Shown here: positions 34,218-43,785 of the stretch, in pieces | Layout: every line of letters starts with the position of its first letter | How positions within the stretch are numbered: the first letter of the stretch is position 1 | NCBI GenBank assembly: GCA_903901975.1 | Contig: CAIUTB010000085.1 | Location: 1-64,000 of the forward strand | Source: an uncultured Bacteroidales bacterium | Lineage (GTDB): Bacteria > Bacteroidota > Bacteroidia > Bacteroidales > Paludibacteraceae | DNA: 64,000 nt | Reading direction: 5' to 3' | The notes under the pieces: generated by a model | What the model saw: the letters and a program-made list of their open reading frames with translations, nothing else | Told to the model about the DNA's origin: nothing | Database searches by the model: none | Translations under genes and position numbers: made by a program

Positions 34218-35963
34218 ATGTATTTTTCAAAAATAAAATCTCTTCGTAAAAGACAGTACATAGGATTATTCTTCGGAATAGTCCTATGTACTGTTTCTGT
34301 TTCCGGACAAACGAACTATTATGTTTCTTCCACCGGCAATAATTCCAATACCGGAAGTCAGGTTGCGCCCTGGTTGACCATTCAATCGGCTTTATCTCAT
34401 CTTAAAAGTGCTGATACACTGAATATAATGAACGGTATCTACAACGAGAAGTTAAATGTCCCGATTTCCGGAATTAGCATCCGGAATTATCAGAATCAGA
34501 CTCCAATAATTGATGCAACAGGCCTAACATCGCAGATTCCAATTCTGAAATTAACCAATATTTCGAATACCATTATTGATGGACTTGAACTCCGAAACAA
34601 CATCATGATGGATGCGCAGGGAGTACTTGTGGACGGTAATTGTCAGAATATCACGATAAAAAACTGCAAAATTCACGATATTCATTTTTCATCCAATGTC
34701 AGTGCAACCGTAAACTCTAATACCAATGCACAGGGAATAATTGTGTATGGGAGTAATGCCACAACGGCTATTTCAAACCTTAAAATACTGAATAATCAGC
34801 TTTATAATTGTCGGCTGGGTTACAGTGAGGGGTTGGCTGTAAATGGAAATGTTTCAGGATTTGAAGTTTCGGGGAATTCGGTTCACGACCTGACAAATAT
34901 AGGAATTGATATCATCGGATTCGAAGGCACTTCCGCCAATACAACTTACGATCAGGCCAGAAACGGAATTATTCGTAATAATCTCGTTCATCATTGCGTA
35001 TCTGCCTATGCCACTTCAGGCGGTTTGTATGTCGACGGTGGAAAAAACCTTATCATTGAAAACAATACATCCTATCATAATGGCTACGGCATTGAAATCG
35101 GGTGCGAAAATGCCGGAAAAACAACCGATTCCATACTGGTACGAAACAATGTGTTTTACGACAACGAAGTATGTGCCATTGCTTTGGGTGGTTGGAATTA
35201 TCCCAAATCAGGTAAAGTCAGTAACTCCGTTTTTAGAAACAACAGCTGTTACTACGACGATTACAGCAAATCCGGAAACGGTGAAATCTATCTCTCGTAT
35301 AGCGAAAATTGTACTATAGAAAATAATATATTTTTTACTACCACTGCCAATATGCTTTCTTATGCGGAGTTATCACAACCGGGTTTGAATTTCAATTATA
35401 ACCTGATTTATTGTGCAGCTGCTGCAGTAAATCTCAGTATCGACTGGAATAAAAAATCCTACAGCGATTATATATCATTTGTTGCCGGTACCGGAACTAA
35501 TAAAAATTCCGTTTTTGCCAATCCACTCTTTGTAAATGCCAACATTACGAATCCCGATTTTCATCTGTTCAGTTCTTCAGCGGCAATCAATGCAGGAAAT
35601 CCGGCTACTATTCCAGCAGTTGCTGAACTTGATCTGGATGGTCAAAACCGTAAGAATGGAGTAATTGATTGTGGTGCTGATGAATATTATGCTCCTAATG
35701 GGATTGAAGAAAATCACGTCACAACAAATTTATTTACAGTATTTCCAAATCCGGCTTGTGGAGAAATTAGCATCCAAAGCAGCGATGCTAATATGAAAAA
35801 TATCCTGGTTTATGACCGAATGGGTAAGCAGATTGGTATTTACAGGTTGGAGAACAGTAAAAAACAAATTGATGTCTCTGCTTTTCAAAAGGGAATTTAT
35901 TATCTGGTTGGTTTTGATAAATCAATGAATCAGGTTGGCACACAAAAACTAATTTTAGAATAA
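34218..35963 (+). CDS. T9SS-sorted right-handed beta-helix protein
   Basis: The 581-residue protein has a signal peptide (about 1-31, hydrophobic IGLFFGIVLCTVSVSG) and a beta-helix made of repeated N-N-x-I/V turns (NTIIDGLELRNNIM, NLIIENNTSYHNGYGIEIG, CTIENNIFFTTT). It starts YYVSSTGNNSNTGSQVAPWL like the lyases but lacks the PL9 DADGF / SDDxWD residues, so it is not a PL9 enzyme. It could be a lyase of another family or a sugar-binding beta-helix. A sorting domain (VFPNPACGEISIQSSDANMK) ends it. It lies 37 bases after the third PL9 gene. A very stable hairpin lies in its signal-peptide coding region. Confidence 0.85.
   Translation: MYFSKIKSLRKRQYIGLFFGIVLCTVSVSGQTNYYVSSTGNNSNTGSQVAPWLTIQSALSHLKSADTLNIMNGIYNEKLNVPISGISIRNYQNQTPIIDATGLTSQIPILKLTNISNTIIDGLELRNNIMMDAQGVLVDGNCQNITIKNCKIHDIHFSSNVSATVNSNTNAQGIIVYGSNATTAISNLKILNNQLYNCRLGYSEGLAVNGNVSGFEVSGNSVHDLTNIGIDIIGFEGTSANTTYDQARNGIIRNNLVHHCVSAYATSGGLYVDGGKNLIIENNTSYHNGYGIEIGCENAGKTTDSILVRNNVFYDNEVCAIALGGWNYPKSGKVSNSVFRNNSCYYDDYSKSGNGEIYLSYSENCTIENNIFFTTTANMLSYAELSQPGLNFNYNLIYCAAAAVNLSIDWNKKSYSDYISFVAGTGTNKNSVFANPLFVNANITNPDFHLFSSSAAINAGNPATIPAVAELDLDGQNRKNGVIDCGADEYYAPNGIEENHVTTNLFTVFPNPACGEISIQSSDANMKNILVYDRMGKQIGIYRLENSKKQIDVSAFQKGIYYLVGFDKSMNQVGTQKLILE
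34253..34294 (+). other. Stable UUCG-capped RNA hairpin inside a signal-peptide coding region
   Basis: Nineteen-base arms (left ACAGTACATAGGATTATTC, right GAATAGTCCTATGTACTGT) close a TTCG loop with C-G as the closing pair. All positions pair, one as G-U. It starts 36 bases after the ATG at 34218. Confidence 0.85.
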
Positions 35964-35971
35964 ATTCCGAT

Positions 35972-37450
35972 ATGCTTAAACAACGATATTTCCTTCTGCT
36001 TATTCTGAATTTAGGAATCATATCCATGCTTTTTTCAGCAACCAACGACCCCTATTCCAAACGTATGGCCGATGCACAGATAAGTCGAAGTGGAACCATC
36101 CTAAGCTGGGATTATCCTAACGGTTTATTTGTAGAATCTATTCTGAAATATTACAATAAATACGGTGGCAGTAGCTATTATAATTATGCACTGAACCATG
36201 CCAAAGCAGTCATAAATACTTCGGGCAAAATTGCAAGCGGCTACAGTTTTACAGCTTACACGCTCGACAATATCAATCCCGGACAGTTTCTGATCCAGAT
36301 TTATTCAACAGAGAAATCAAGCCAGTACAAAATTGCATTAGACAGCCTTCGCAAGCAATTGACCAAACATCCCCGCACCAACAATTCTGCCACCGGTGGT
36401 TTCTGGCACAAAGGATCTTATCCGAATCAAATGTGGCTCGATGGGCTGTATATGGGAACACGTTTTTACGCCAATTACGAAAAAACCTTCAACAACGGAA
36501 CTTCTTACGACGATATTGTCAATCAGTTTGTGCTGATTCACAGTAAAACCTACGACCCTGTTTATCAACTCAATTATCACGCCTGGTCTGCAACAGCAAG
36601 TGATGCCAATTCATTTTGGGCAAATCAATCAGCACCATTTCCGGGTTGTTCCAACCAATTCTGGGGACGCGGTATGGGCTGGTATGCTGCGGCTTTGGTA
36701 GATGTGCTGGAAATTCTTCCTGCCAATTATGCCCGCCGACAGGAACTCGTCGATATACTGAATCAGGTGGCAGCCGGTATTAAACGCTGGCAAGACCCTG
36801 TGAGTGGATGCTGGTATCAGTTACTGCGTTACGATGGCACGTTGACTTCCAACGGAACACATAATTTTCTGGAATCTTCGGCGTCCTGCATGTTTACGTA
36901 TGCGTTACTGAAAGCTGTCCGTCTGGGATTGATTTCCAAAATAGATTATCAGACCACAGCCATTAAAGCCTATCAGGGCATTCTGACCAATTTTATTACT
37001 GCTGATGCCAATGGAGTGTTGTCGCTCAATCAGATTTGCAAATCCGCCGGACTTGGACCGTCCACCAGTCCCATCCGCGATGGTTCGATAGATTACTATC
37101 TGAATGGAAGCGATGCCGGTGTACTGGTTTCCAACGATTTAAAAGGTGTGGGACCCTTTATTCTGGCCAGCCTGGAATATGAAATCTGGCAGGAAACTTC
37201 AACAGGCCTTTCAGAACTAAAACCCAATCAGTTCCTGATTACAACTCGTAATAATATTCTGACTATTCACTCGCTTACAAATCAGCTGCTTTCTACTGTC
37301 TCAATCTATAATTCTCAGGGAATTGAGCTCAGGCATTGGCAGGGTAGCAAAATAGCTGAATTAAATATCAATCTACCCACGAATTCAGCTACTATTTATT
37401 TCCTGCAAATTAATGATAGAGATTTTAGGAAAGTGTTTTTGAGCATTTAA
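35972..37450 (+). CDS. GH105 unsaturated rhamnogalacturonyl/galacturonyl hydrolase, T9SS-sorted
   Basis: The 492-residue protein is an (alpha/alpha)6-barrel hydrolase that should remove the unsaturated uronic acid left at the non-reducing end by pectin and rhamnogalacturonan lyases. Family marks are the catalytic Asp in QMWLDGLYMG (about Asp156), NQFWGRGMGWYAAALVD and RWQDPVSGCWYQLL. Signal peptide about 1-23. The last 80 residues (FLITTRNNILTIHSLTNQ to KVFLSI) look like a divergent sorting domain. Most GH105 enzymes are cytoplasmic or periplasmic, so surface export is unusual. It starts 8 bases after the beta-helix gene and is last in its unit. Confidence 0.9.
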   Translation: MLKQRYFLLLILNLGIISMLFSATNDPYSKRMADAQISRSGTILSWDYPNGLFVESILKYYNKYGGSSYYNYALNHAKAVINTSGKIASGYSFTAYTLDNINPGQFLIQIYSTEKSSQYKIALDSLRKQLTKHPRTNNSATGGFWHKGSYPNQMWLDGLYMGTRFYANYEKTFNNGTSYDDIVNQFVLIHSKTYDPVYQLNYHAWSATASDANSFWANQSAPFPGCSNQFWGRGMGWYAAALVDVLEILPANYARRQELVDILNQVAAGIKRWQDPVSGCWYQLLRYDGTLTSNGTHNFLESSASCMFTYALLKAVRLGLISKIDYQTTAIKAYQGILTNFITADANGVLSLNQICKSAGLGPSTSPIRDGSIDYYLNGSDAGVLVSNDLKGVGPFILASLEYEIWQETSTGLSELKPNQFLITTRNNILTIHSLTNQLLSTVSIYNSQGIELRHWQGSKIAELNINLPTNSATIYFLQINDRDFRKVFLSI

Positions 37451-37501
37451 ATACTCCCGAAAAATCCTCAATCAGTTACATTCTTTTTGTTATAAGCATC
37501 G

Positions 37502-37640
37502 ACCATCGCATACGAGGCTAATTGACGATCGCATACGAGGCTAATTGACGATCGCATACGAGGCTAATTGATTATCGCATACGAGGCTAATTGATTATCG
37601 TATAGCTTGCTATTCAACGGTCGCATACCTGGCTATTTCA
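37502..37640. repeat. Tandem array of a 23-bp unit, about six copies
   Basis: ATCGCATACGAGGCTAATTG plus GCx-type ends repeats with a 23-bp period at 37505, 37528, 37551, 37574; copies at 37597 and about 37620 are degenerate (ATCGTATAGCTTGCTATTCA, GTCGCATACCTGGCTATTTC). The first four are nearly identical, with GACG or GATT between them. There are no spacers. Confidence 0.9.
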
Positions 37641-38092
37641 ATATTAATTCAAAATCCCTAAAATTTTGCCTTACTAAAGTTAGCTTCATTCACTGTCTTC
37701 AATTATCGCTTAAGGCACACTTAAGTTAGTGATTAAGATCCCACTATGATTTCTGTTGAACTAAGGCTACGATTATGCTGATATACAAAATTTGAATAGT
37801 CGGGAACTTAGTATTCCAACTCCTCCCTTTTCATTTTCTTCGCACACAACACTCATGACCAAGGCAGCTGTATCGGATATCCCGGACAGAACTTGCAGCA
37901 ATTCAACTATTCTTTTCGTAACAAACGAGAAAAAATTTAATTACTGCCAATTTATTTCAATATGTATAACTTGATTTCCCTGCTTTTCGTAAGTCTGAAA
38001 GGACTTCCACGATAAATTAATCAAGCGTATTTTCTTCACAAACAGCATCTTAACAAGTTCAAGCGTGAAATTGTAGTAGAAAATACAGCCAC
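37641..38092. other. Intergenic stretch without recognised features
   Basis: The sequence between the tandem array and operator 4 holds no coding region I believe in. A 60-codon TTG-initiated frame at 37792 lacks any recognisable features. Confidence 0.6.
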
Positions 38093-38156
38093 GTCAATTT
38101 TTCTCCATCTTCAGTCATTTTTTGAACATCTGACATTGTTTTACTAGCTATTTTTA
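38093..38156 (+). promoter_or_regulatory. Pectin operator 4 and -7 box (large surface protein)
   Basis: Half-sites GTCAATTTTTCTCCA (38093) and GTCATTTTTTGAACA (38114); -7 box TATTTTTA at 38149-38156. One of the clearest copies; spacings 21 and 35. Confidence 0.82.
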
Positions 38157-38209
38157 CAGCCTTGAAATCTATCAAAATACTAAAATATAATCTTTTAAAT
38201 TTAATGGTT

Positions 38210-41200
38210 ATGAAAAAAGAAATTACAAAATTGAACCGTAGGCTCATAATGGGTTTATTGGTGGGAATTGCAATTATTAGTGTCAGCACAAGTTTAAATG
38301 CTCAAGTCGCACCTACTGCTCAAACATTACCCTATTCTCAAGATTTCAGCGGTTTAGCTGCAAGCTCTACAACTTTTCCCGCAGGTTGGAATGTTTGGAA
38401 AATATCAAATGCACCTACTACTTCATATCCAACCATTGCTCCATCTTCCACAGCAAGAGCTTTGACTGCATCTGCAACTAATGCAACAAATAGTAGTGCA
38501 GCCTACAATTACGGTGGTTCATTAGGTTGGTTTAGCTATAATGGTAGTGCTGATTTAGCATTAGTCCTAGCAATTAATACTACAGGAATCACTGGAGTAA
38601 GTGTATCATATGAAATTTCCACTGTAAGAATACCAGGTACAATTCAAGAAAAATGCCAGTTGCAATATGGAACATCTGTAACAGGAACTTTTACTGGTGT
38701 AAATAATACAGAATATACAACAGTAACAACACCTACTCAAACTACGGGAGGTCCTACTAAACAAGGATCTATTACAATTACAGTGACATTACCATCAGCT
38801 TGCGATAATCAGTCAGTAATCTATTTGAGGTGGGCGGATGCTTATATTGGTTCAACCGCACCAATACAAACAACTGCTCCTTCTTTTACTTTAGACAATG
38901 TCTCTGTATCTCAGGCTTGCCCTACGCCATATAGCTTTACGCTTACATCTTTAGCTGGAACAAATGCTCAAACACCATGTATCAATTCTCCAATTACAAA
39001 CATTACTTATTCTTTAACCAATGCCACTGGTGCTAATGTAACGGGATTACCAACCGGAGTGACTGGTTCATACAGTGGAGGAACGGTTACCATTAGTGGG
39101 ACTCCTTCTGTTTCAGGAAATTTCACATACACTATTACTCCTTCCGGAGGTTGTGGCTCTGCTACAACAACTGGTACGATAAATGTTTCTGCAAACACTG
39201 CAAATCCTGTTATTACTTCAACATTGTTATATAATGGAGATACTTCTGTTTCAGGTACAAGTTCAGAGGCAAATGGTACAGTTGTTACAGTATATAAAAA
39301 TGGAAGTACTTCTATTGGTACTTCAACAGTTAGTAGTGGTGCTTGGTCGGCTACAGTAAGTGCCTTAACAACAGGTGATCTCATTACTGCTACAGCTACT
39401 GCAACAGGCAAATGTGTCAGTTCTTCATCGAGTTCAGTAACAGTTGCATCAAATAGCACTCCAACTTTAGGTTGGACAAGTGGTTCGACAACTCAAGCTG
39501 TAACTGTTGGTTCTGCTATTGGAAGCATATTATACACCTGGGGTGGCTCAGCTACAACATCAAATGTCGTATGGACAGGAAGCTCTTCGAGTATACCTTC
39601 AGGAATTAATGAAACAAAAAGCAGTCCTACATTAACTATTGCAGGTACACCAACCCTTCCCGGAACCTATAACTATAGTGTAACTTCTACCGATGGAACA
39701 AATACTTCAACTCCTGCATTGACCGGAACGTTAACCGTAAAATTAGCGACACCAGATGTTACATCTGGAGCAATAACTCCTAGCAATCAGGGCTTCACTG
39801 CTCAATGGGCAGCTGTAAATAATATTACAAATTACACGTTGAAAGTTTATCTGGGGGCAACTGTGGTTTCTACAATTTCTTCTATCAGTTCATCTGCAAC
39901 CAGTCAAGCAGTTACAGGCTTAAGTGCGAATACTAGCTATACTTATACCGTAACAGCCATTGGCGATGGTAGTTTAATTCCAAACTCTAATGAATCTGCT
40001 GGTTCTGCAAGTGTAAAAACCTTAAACACAGCTAAAGCTATTACTGTATTTTCCATTACTGGACAAGCGGGTTCAACAATTAATGGAACAAATATTTCTG
40101 TTGTAATGCCTTATGGAACAATTGGGACAAGTTATGCTCCATCAATCACACAAACGGGTGTGAATATTTCTCCAACCGGAGCTCAGGATTTCAGTTCTCC
40201 TGTACAATATACAGTAACCGCAGAAGATGGTTCAACTCAGATTTATACGGCTACAGTATCACTTGGTTCTACAGCAACCGATTATTTTCGCACGAAAGCA
40301 ACCGGCAACTGGAATGACAATACGAAATGGCAATCCTCCCCAAATTCAGGGACAGATTGGTATGATGCAACATTATATCCTGATGCCAATGCGACTTCTG
40401 TAAGTATTTCACATAATGTAACTTATGCAGGTACTCCATCTTCAGTAGGCAATGTAACTGTAAACTCAGGCGTAACCCTTACAAACACAACAACATCAAT
40501 TGCTGTGGCTTCCGGACAAACTCTGACTATTGCAAGTGGGGGAACTTTGGATAATCAAGCCAGTACAGGAGCAACAATTACTGCAGGGAGTGGAAGTATT
40601 CAGGTTAATGGAACTTATAAAATGACTGCTGTTAATGCAAGTGGATCTGTAATATCTTTGACAAATATAAATTTCAACGCACCTACAGCGGGTGTATCAG
40701 GTTCAGGAGGAACATTATATATAGGCGGAGCAGCTAATTTTCGAATTCCTTCAACAAATAATTACAACATTGAATGGGCATCATCTGCTAGTAACACGTT
40801 AGTCAATGTGACTGGAAGCAATACAATTTCCGGAAATTTAACAATATCAAACGCTGTCGTACTTAATATGGGCACAGGTGGAACAGGTAGGTCTTTAACT
40901 ATCAATGGCGATTTAATTTTATCAGGTGGAGGTTCGCTGAATCCATTAGGTAGTCCGGGAGGATCTGCTACTCAATCAGCAACAATCAATGGAAATGTAT
41001 ATTTATCAGGAGCTTCAAAACTATATGCCGCTGCTCTTACAGCTTCAGCTGGAGTAGGAACTTTGAACATAAAAGGAAATGTATACATTCAAAATCCATC
41101 TACAACAGTAGCTATTGGTAATGGAAACTCTTCTTATGGCACTCTTAGCTTTACTGGTGGGAGTCAACAACATACCATTACAGTTAATTCTTCTGTAACT

Positions 41201-43126
41201 TCAAGTCAATATACTGTTGGTGATTTTACACTTAACGATGCTAATGGATTAGCTTTGGGAAGTGATTTAACTATTGGTGGTACAGCCACACTTACAAATG
41301 GTACACTAACTGTTGGAGCACACACTTTAGCTCTTAACGGTCCTGCCATTGCCGGTACTGCAAGCAATCTGTCTGCTGGTGGAACTTCTTCCATTTCGAT
41401 TGGTGGTTCATCCATTGGAGTAAATATTCCGTCCAATATTACCACTTTGAATAATTTGACGCTGAATAATTCAAATGGTACAACCTTACAGGCTGGTTTA
41501 ACTGTAGGAGGAACCCTTACTTTAACTTCAGGTGCATTAGCCACAGGATCTAATACGATGACTTTAAATGGAGCAATATCCGGCTCAGGAACTATAAATA
41601 CAGCAACAACCGGTACATTGGCTTTTGGAGGTACTTCCGAACAAACACTTGCTGCAGCCAATCTAACTTCAGGCGCAGTAAATGTACTTACTGTAAAAGC
41701 CAATGCAAAACTGACAACAACAGGAAGTATAACTGCAACTACTCTCAATATTTTAAATGATGGGACAAGTGCTGGAACAGGGACATTAAAAGATGTTGCC
41801 GGCACATTAGCAGCATCCCAGACCAATGTTTCTCAATTTATTTCCGGAGGCCGAAACTGGTATCTTTCAAGTCCGGTAACAGGTGCAACAGGTTCGGGAG
41901 TGTTAGGAACATCAACTGCATCCACAAAACCAATCTGTTTTGACTGGTATGACGAATCAAAAGGCTCTGCGTCAGGTTGGACTACTCAAGCGTCAACACT
42001 TACACCTGCTCTGGGATATGTTGCAATAAACTCAACTATTACTCCAAGTACAGATGGAACACTGACTTTTAGCGGAGCACTGAACACAGGTTCAATACCG
42101 CTAAATTTAACAACTAGTTCCACTACGAATTATGTCGGTTATAATTTGGTTGGAAATCCATTTCCTGCATATTTAGATATTAGCAATTTAGCAGGCAATT
42201 CCAATTTAGTGGCAAGTTATTGGTATCGTACATATAAATCAGGAGGGTATGTATTTGATAGTGAAAATTTACCCAGTGGATTAGGCACCAGTTTAAGCGG
42301 TCTGCAAATGACAGGAAAAATACCACCTTTGCAAGCTTTCTGGTTGCTGGCTAATAATGCATATTCTTTCTCATTTTCAAGTGCTAATTGTGTTCATCAG
42401 GACAATACAAATAATAAATTCAGAGCACCTTCGACGGTTAATGCTACACAACAAGTATTGCGTATACAGGTTTCAAATGGAATAAACAGCGATGAAGCGA
42501 TTATTTATTCGAATGCAGCTGCCTCCAATACCTATGATGCTTATGATACACCCAAGATGTCGAACAACAATGCTGTCATTCCTGAAATCGCAACGATAGT
42601 TGATGGTCATACGCTGGTTATCAATGGATTTAATACTATTCCGGTTAATACCGAACTACCCTTGTTATTTACTACTGCTCAGCAAAACAGCTTTAGCATC
42701 AAAGCATCTCAGTTCAATAACTTTGATGCCGGAACTCAGCTTATCCTGAAAGATTATGCTGACCCGCTTAACCCAATTTTGACCGATATTAGTAATGGCA
42801 ACAGCTATTCATTTAGTTCAGGGATTACAACAAATAATAGCAGCCGTTTTGCGCTGATTTTCAAAGCACCTTCAATTGCTACCGCTATTAACCAAGGAAA
42901 CAACGATAAGGTTTGGATTTCGACCAATGTCAACAACCAGATAATGATTAACGGCAATACAGGTACAGCTTCAGTGACAGTTTACAACGCTCTTGGTCAG
43001 AAGATATATTCAAATACGCTGACTTCAAACCTGAGTGTACTGAACACTTCACTTTGTTCCGGACTGTATGTGGTTAGCGTTACAACTGAAGGAAAAAGTA
43101 TTAGTAAAAAAGTAATTATTGATTGA
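38210..43126 (+). CDS. Very large T9SS-sorted surface protein (adhesin-like)
   Basis: The 1638-residue protein starts at ATG 38210 (MKKEITKLNRRLIMGLLVGI); an in-frame TTG at 38162 would begin right at the expected transcript start. Parts in order: jelly-roll-like N-terminal domain (to about 250), putative-Ig modules (PTLGWTSGSTTQAVTVGSAI), a fibronectin-III domain (TPDVTSGAITPSNQGFTAQW), a cadherin-like/DUF5018-like stretch, then a long Thr/Ser/Asn-rich stack of short beta-strand repeats (about 700-1210) like a beta-solenoid, and a C-terminal region with a sorting domain (VWISTNVNNQIMINGNTG to KVIID). No catalytic motif is recognised. By context it may bind pectin or hold cells on the plant material. 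Confidence 0.85.
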   Translation: MKKEITKLNRRLIMGLLVGIAIISVSTSLNAQVAPTAQTLPYSQDFSGLAASSTTFPAGWNVWKISNAPTTSYPTIAPSSTARALTASATNATNSSAAYNYGGSLGWFSYNGSADLALVLAINTTGITGVSVSYEISTVRIPGTIQEKCQLQYGTSVTGTFTGVNNTEYTTVTTPTQTTGGPTKQGSITITVTLPSACDNQSVIYLRWADAYIGSTAPIQTTAPSFTLDNVSVSQACPTPYSFTLTSLAGTNAQTPCINSPITNITYSLTNATGANVTGLPTGVTGSYSGGTVTISGTPSVSGNFTYTITPSGGCGSATTTGTINVSANTANPVITSTLLYNGDTSVSGTSSEANGTVVTVYKNGSTSIGTSTVSSGAWSATVSALTTGDLITATATATGKCVSSSSSSVTVASNSTPTLGWTSGSTTQAVTVGSAIGSILYTWGGSATTSNVVWTGSSSSIPSGINETKSSPTLTIAGTPTLPGTYNYSVTSTDGTNTSTPALTGTLTVKLATPDVTSGAITPSNQGFTAQWAAVNNITNYTLKVYLGATVVSTISSISSSATSQAVTGLSANTSYTYTVTAIGDGSLIPNSNESAGSASVKTLNTAKAITVFSITGQAGSTINGTNISVVMPYGTIGTSYAPSITQTGVNISPTGAQDFSSPVQYTVTAEDGSTQIYTATVSLGSTATDYFRTKATGNWNDNTKWQSSPNSGTDWYDATLYPDANATSVSISHNVTYAGTPSSVGNVTVNSGVTLTNTTTSIAVASGQTLTIASGGTLDNQASTGATITAGSGSIQVNGTYKMTAVNASGSVISLTNINFNAPTAGVSGSGGTLYIGGAANFRIPSTNNYNIEWASSASNTLVNVTGSNTISGNLTISNAVVLNMGTGGTGRSLTINGDLILSGGGSLNPLGSPGGSATQSATINGNVYLSGASKLYAAALTASAGVGTLNIKGNVYIQNPSTTVAIGNGNSSYGTLSFTGGSQQHTITVNSSVTSSQYTVGDFTLNDANGLALGSDLTIGGTATLTNGTLTVGAHTLALNGPAIAGTASNLSAGGTSSISIGGSSIGVNIPSNITTLNNLTLNNSNGTTLQAGLTVGGTLTLTSGALATGSNTMTLNGAISGSGTINTATTGTLAFGGTSEQTLAAANLTSGAVNVLTVKANAKLTTTGSITATTLNILNDGTSAGTGTLKDVAGTLAASQTNVSQFISGGRNWYLSSPVTGATGSGVLGTSTASTKPICFDWYDESKGSASGWTTQASTLTPALGYVAINSTITPSTDGTLTFSGALNTGSIPLNLTTSSTTNYVGYNLVGNPFPAYLDISNLAGNSNLVASYWYRTYKSGGYVFDSENLPSGLGTSLSGLQMTGKIPPLQAFWLLANNAYSFSFSSANCVHQDNTNNKFRAPSTVNATQQVLRIQVSNGINSDEAIIYSNAAASNTYDAYDTPKMSNNNAVIPEIATIVDGHTLVINGFNTIPVNTELPLLFTTAQQNSFSIKASQFNNFDAGTQLILKDYADPLNPILTDISNGNSYSFSSGITTNNSSRFALIFKAPSIATAINQGNNDKVWISTNVNNQIMINGNTGTASVTVYNALGQKIYSNTLTSNLSVLNTSLCSGLYVVSVTTEGKSISKKVIID

Positions 43127-43218
43127 TTTTTTTCTCATGTCTCCCCTACTCTGAAATAAAGCTAAGGAGAATGAGTAAAGCGGGATAAATTCTACTAACA
43201 ACTATAAAACTAACACAT

Positions 43219-43386
43219 ATGAACACTGAAAAACATAAATACATCGCACCTCAAATAGAGCGCATCGAGCTTGATAATGAGATAGCACTTCAACTTGAAT
43301 CCACCCCTCCACCGGCACCGGGAGAAACTAAACTTCAAGCACCGGAGTATTTCAACTACGATCCATATAAGACCAATTTGGGTTGA
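43219..43386 (+). CDS. Small conserved-looking 55-residue protein
   Basis: ATG 43219 opens a 55-residue frame: MNTEKHKYIAPQIERIELDN, then EIALQLESTPPPAPGETKLQ and APEYFNYDPYKTNLG. It is 92 bases after the adhesin stop and just before a terminator, so it ends that transcript. There is no signal peptide or Cys. I recall similar short proteins with the APQIERIELDNEI-LESTPP pattern in other Bacteroidales but know of no function or family name. Possible roles are a chaperone or regulator for the large protein. Confidence 0.72.
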   Translation: MNTEKHKYIAPQIERIELDNEIALQLESTPPPAPGETKLQAPEYFNYDPYKTNLG

Positions 43387-43391
43387 ATTCT

Positions 43392-43429
43392 ACAGGAATC
43401 CTTTTCATACAGGGATTCCTGTTTTTTTT
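43392..43429 (+). terminator. Rho-independent terminator after the 55-residue gene
   Basis: ACAGGAATCC / GGATTCCTGT hairpin followed by eight T, starting 6 bases after the stop codon. Confidence 0.92.
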
Positions 43430-43456
43430 AATCCATATACTGATTTTTCGGTTCTT

Positions 43457-43520
43457 GTCAATTTTTCAACCTTAAAAGTCAATTTTTGCACATGGAGCAT
43501 TTGTATACAACGTATATTTA
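43457..43520 (+). promoter_or_regulatory. Pectin operator 5 and -7 box
   Basis: Half-sites GTCAATTTTTCAACC (43457) and GTCAATTTTTGCACA (43478); -7 box TATATTTA at 43513-43520. Confidence 0.8.
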
Positions 43521-43785
43521 CATCGACAAATAAAACATAAAAAAAACATCAACCATTTCAAATTTAATTCTAATAAAAAAAACAAAACTCTTTTATTTTT
43601 TCATCCTGCATTCTGAAATAATAATTTAAAAATGATTAATTTTGGTCTATCAATTTATTGGTAATCCAATTTATAACATTTTTTTTGCTTCTTTTTTTGA
43701 AAAACTGTCTATATTTGCCAAGAATAATAAATATACATACTTTATACATCTATTTAAAAAAATTATTAACCCTTAAAAAAAAATC
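43521..43785 (+). other. Long AT-rich leader with a possible second promoter
   Basis: About 260 bases separate operator 5 from the next start codon, against about 40-55 bases after the -7 box in most other units. It has a TATATTTG -7-like box at 43710-43717 and a 10-codon ATG frame at 43632. No other feature is seen. Confidence 0.5.

Noticed and set aside
37502-37640. CRISPR array
   Set aside because: The 23-bp units are directly joined without spacers, and no cas gene is near.
37792-37974. 60-codon frame with TTG start
   Set aside because: No recognisable features or promoter; treated as non-coding.
41206-41826. Antisense 206-codon open frame
   Set aside because: It is the shadow of the Thr/Ser/Asn-rich repeats of the surface protein on the other strand; no independent start signals.
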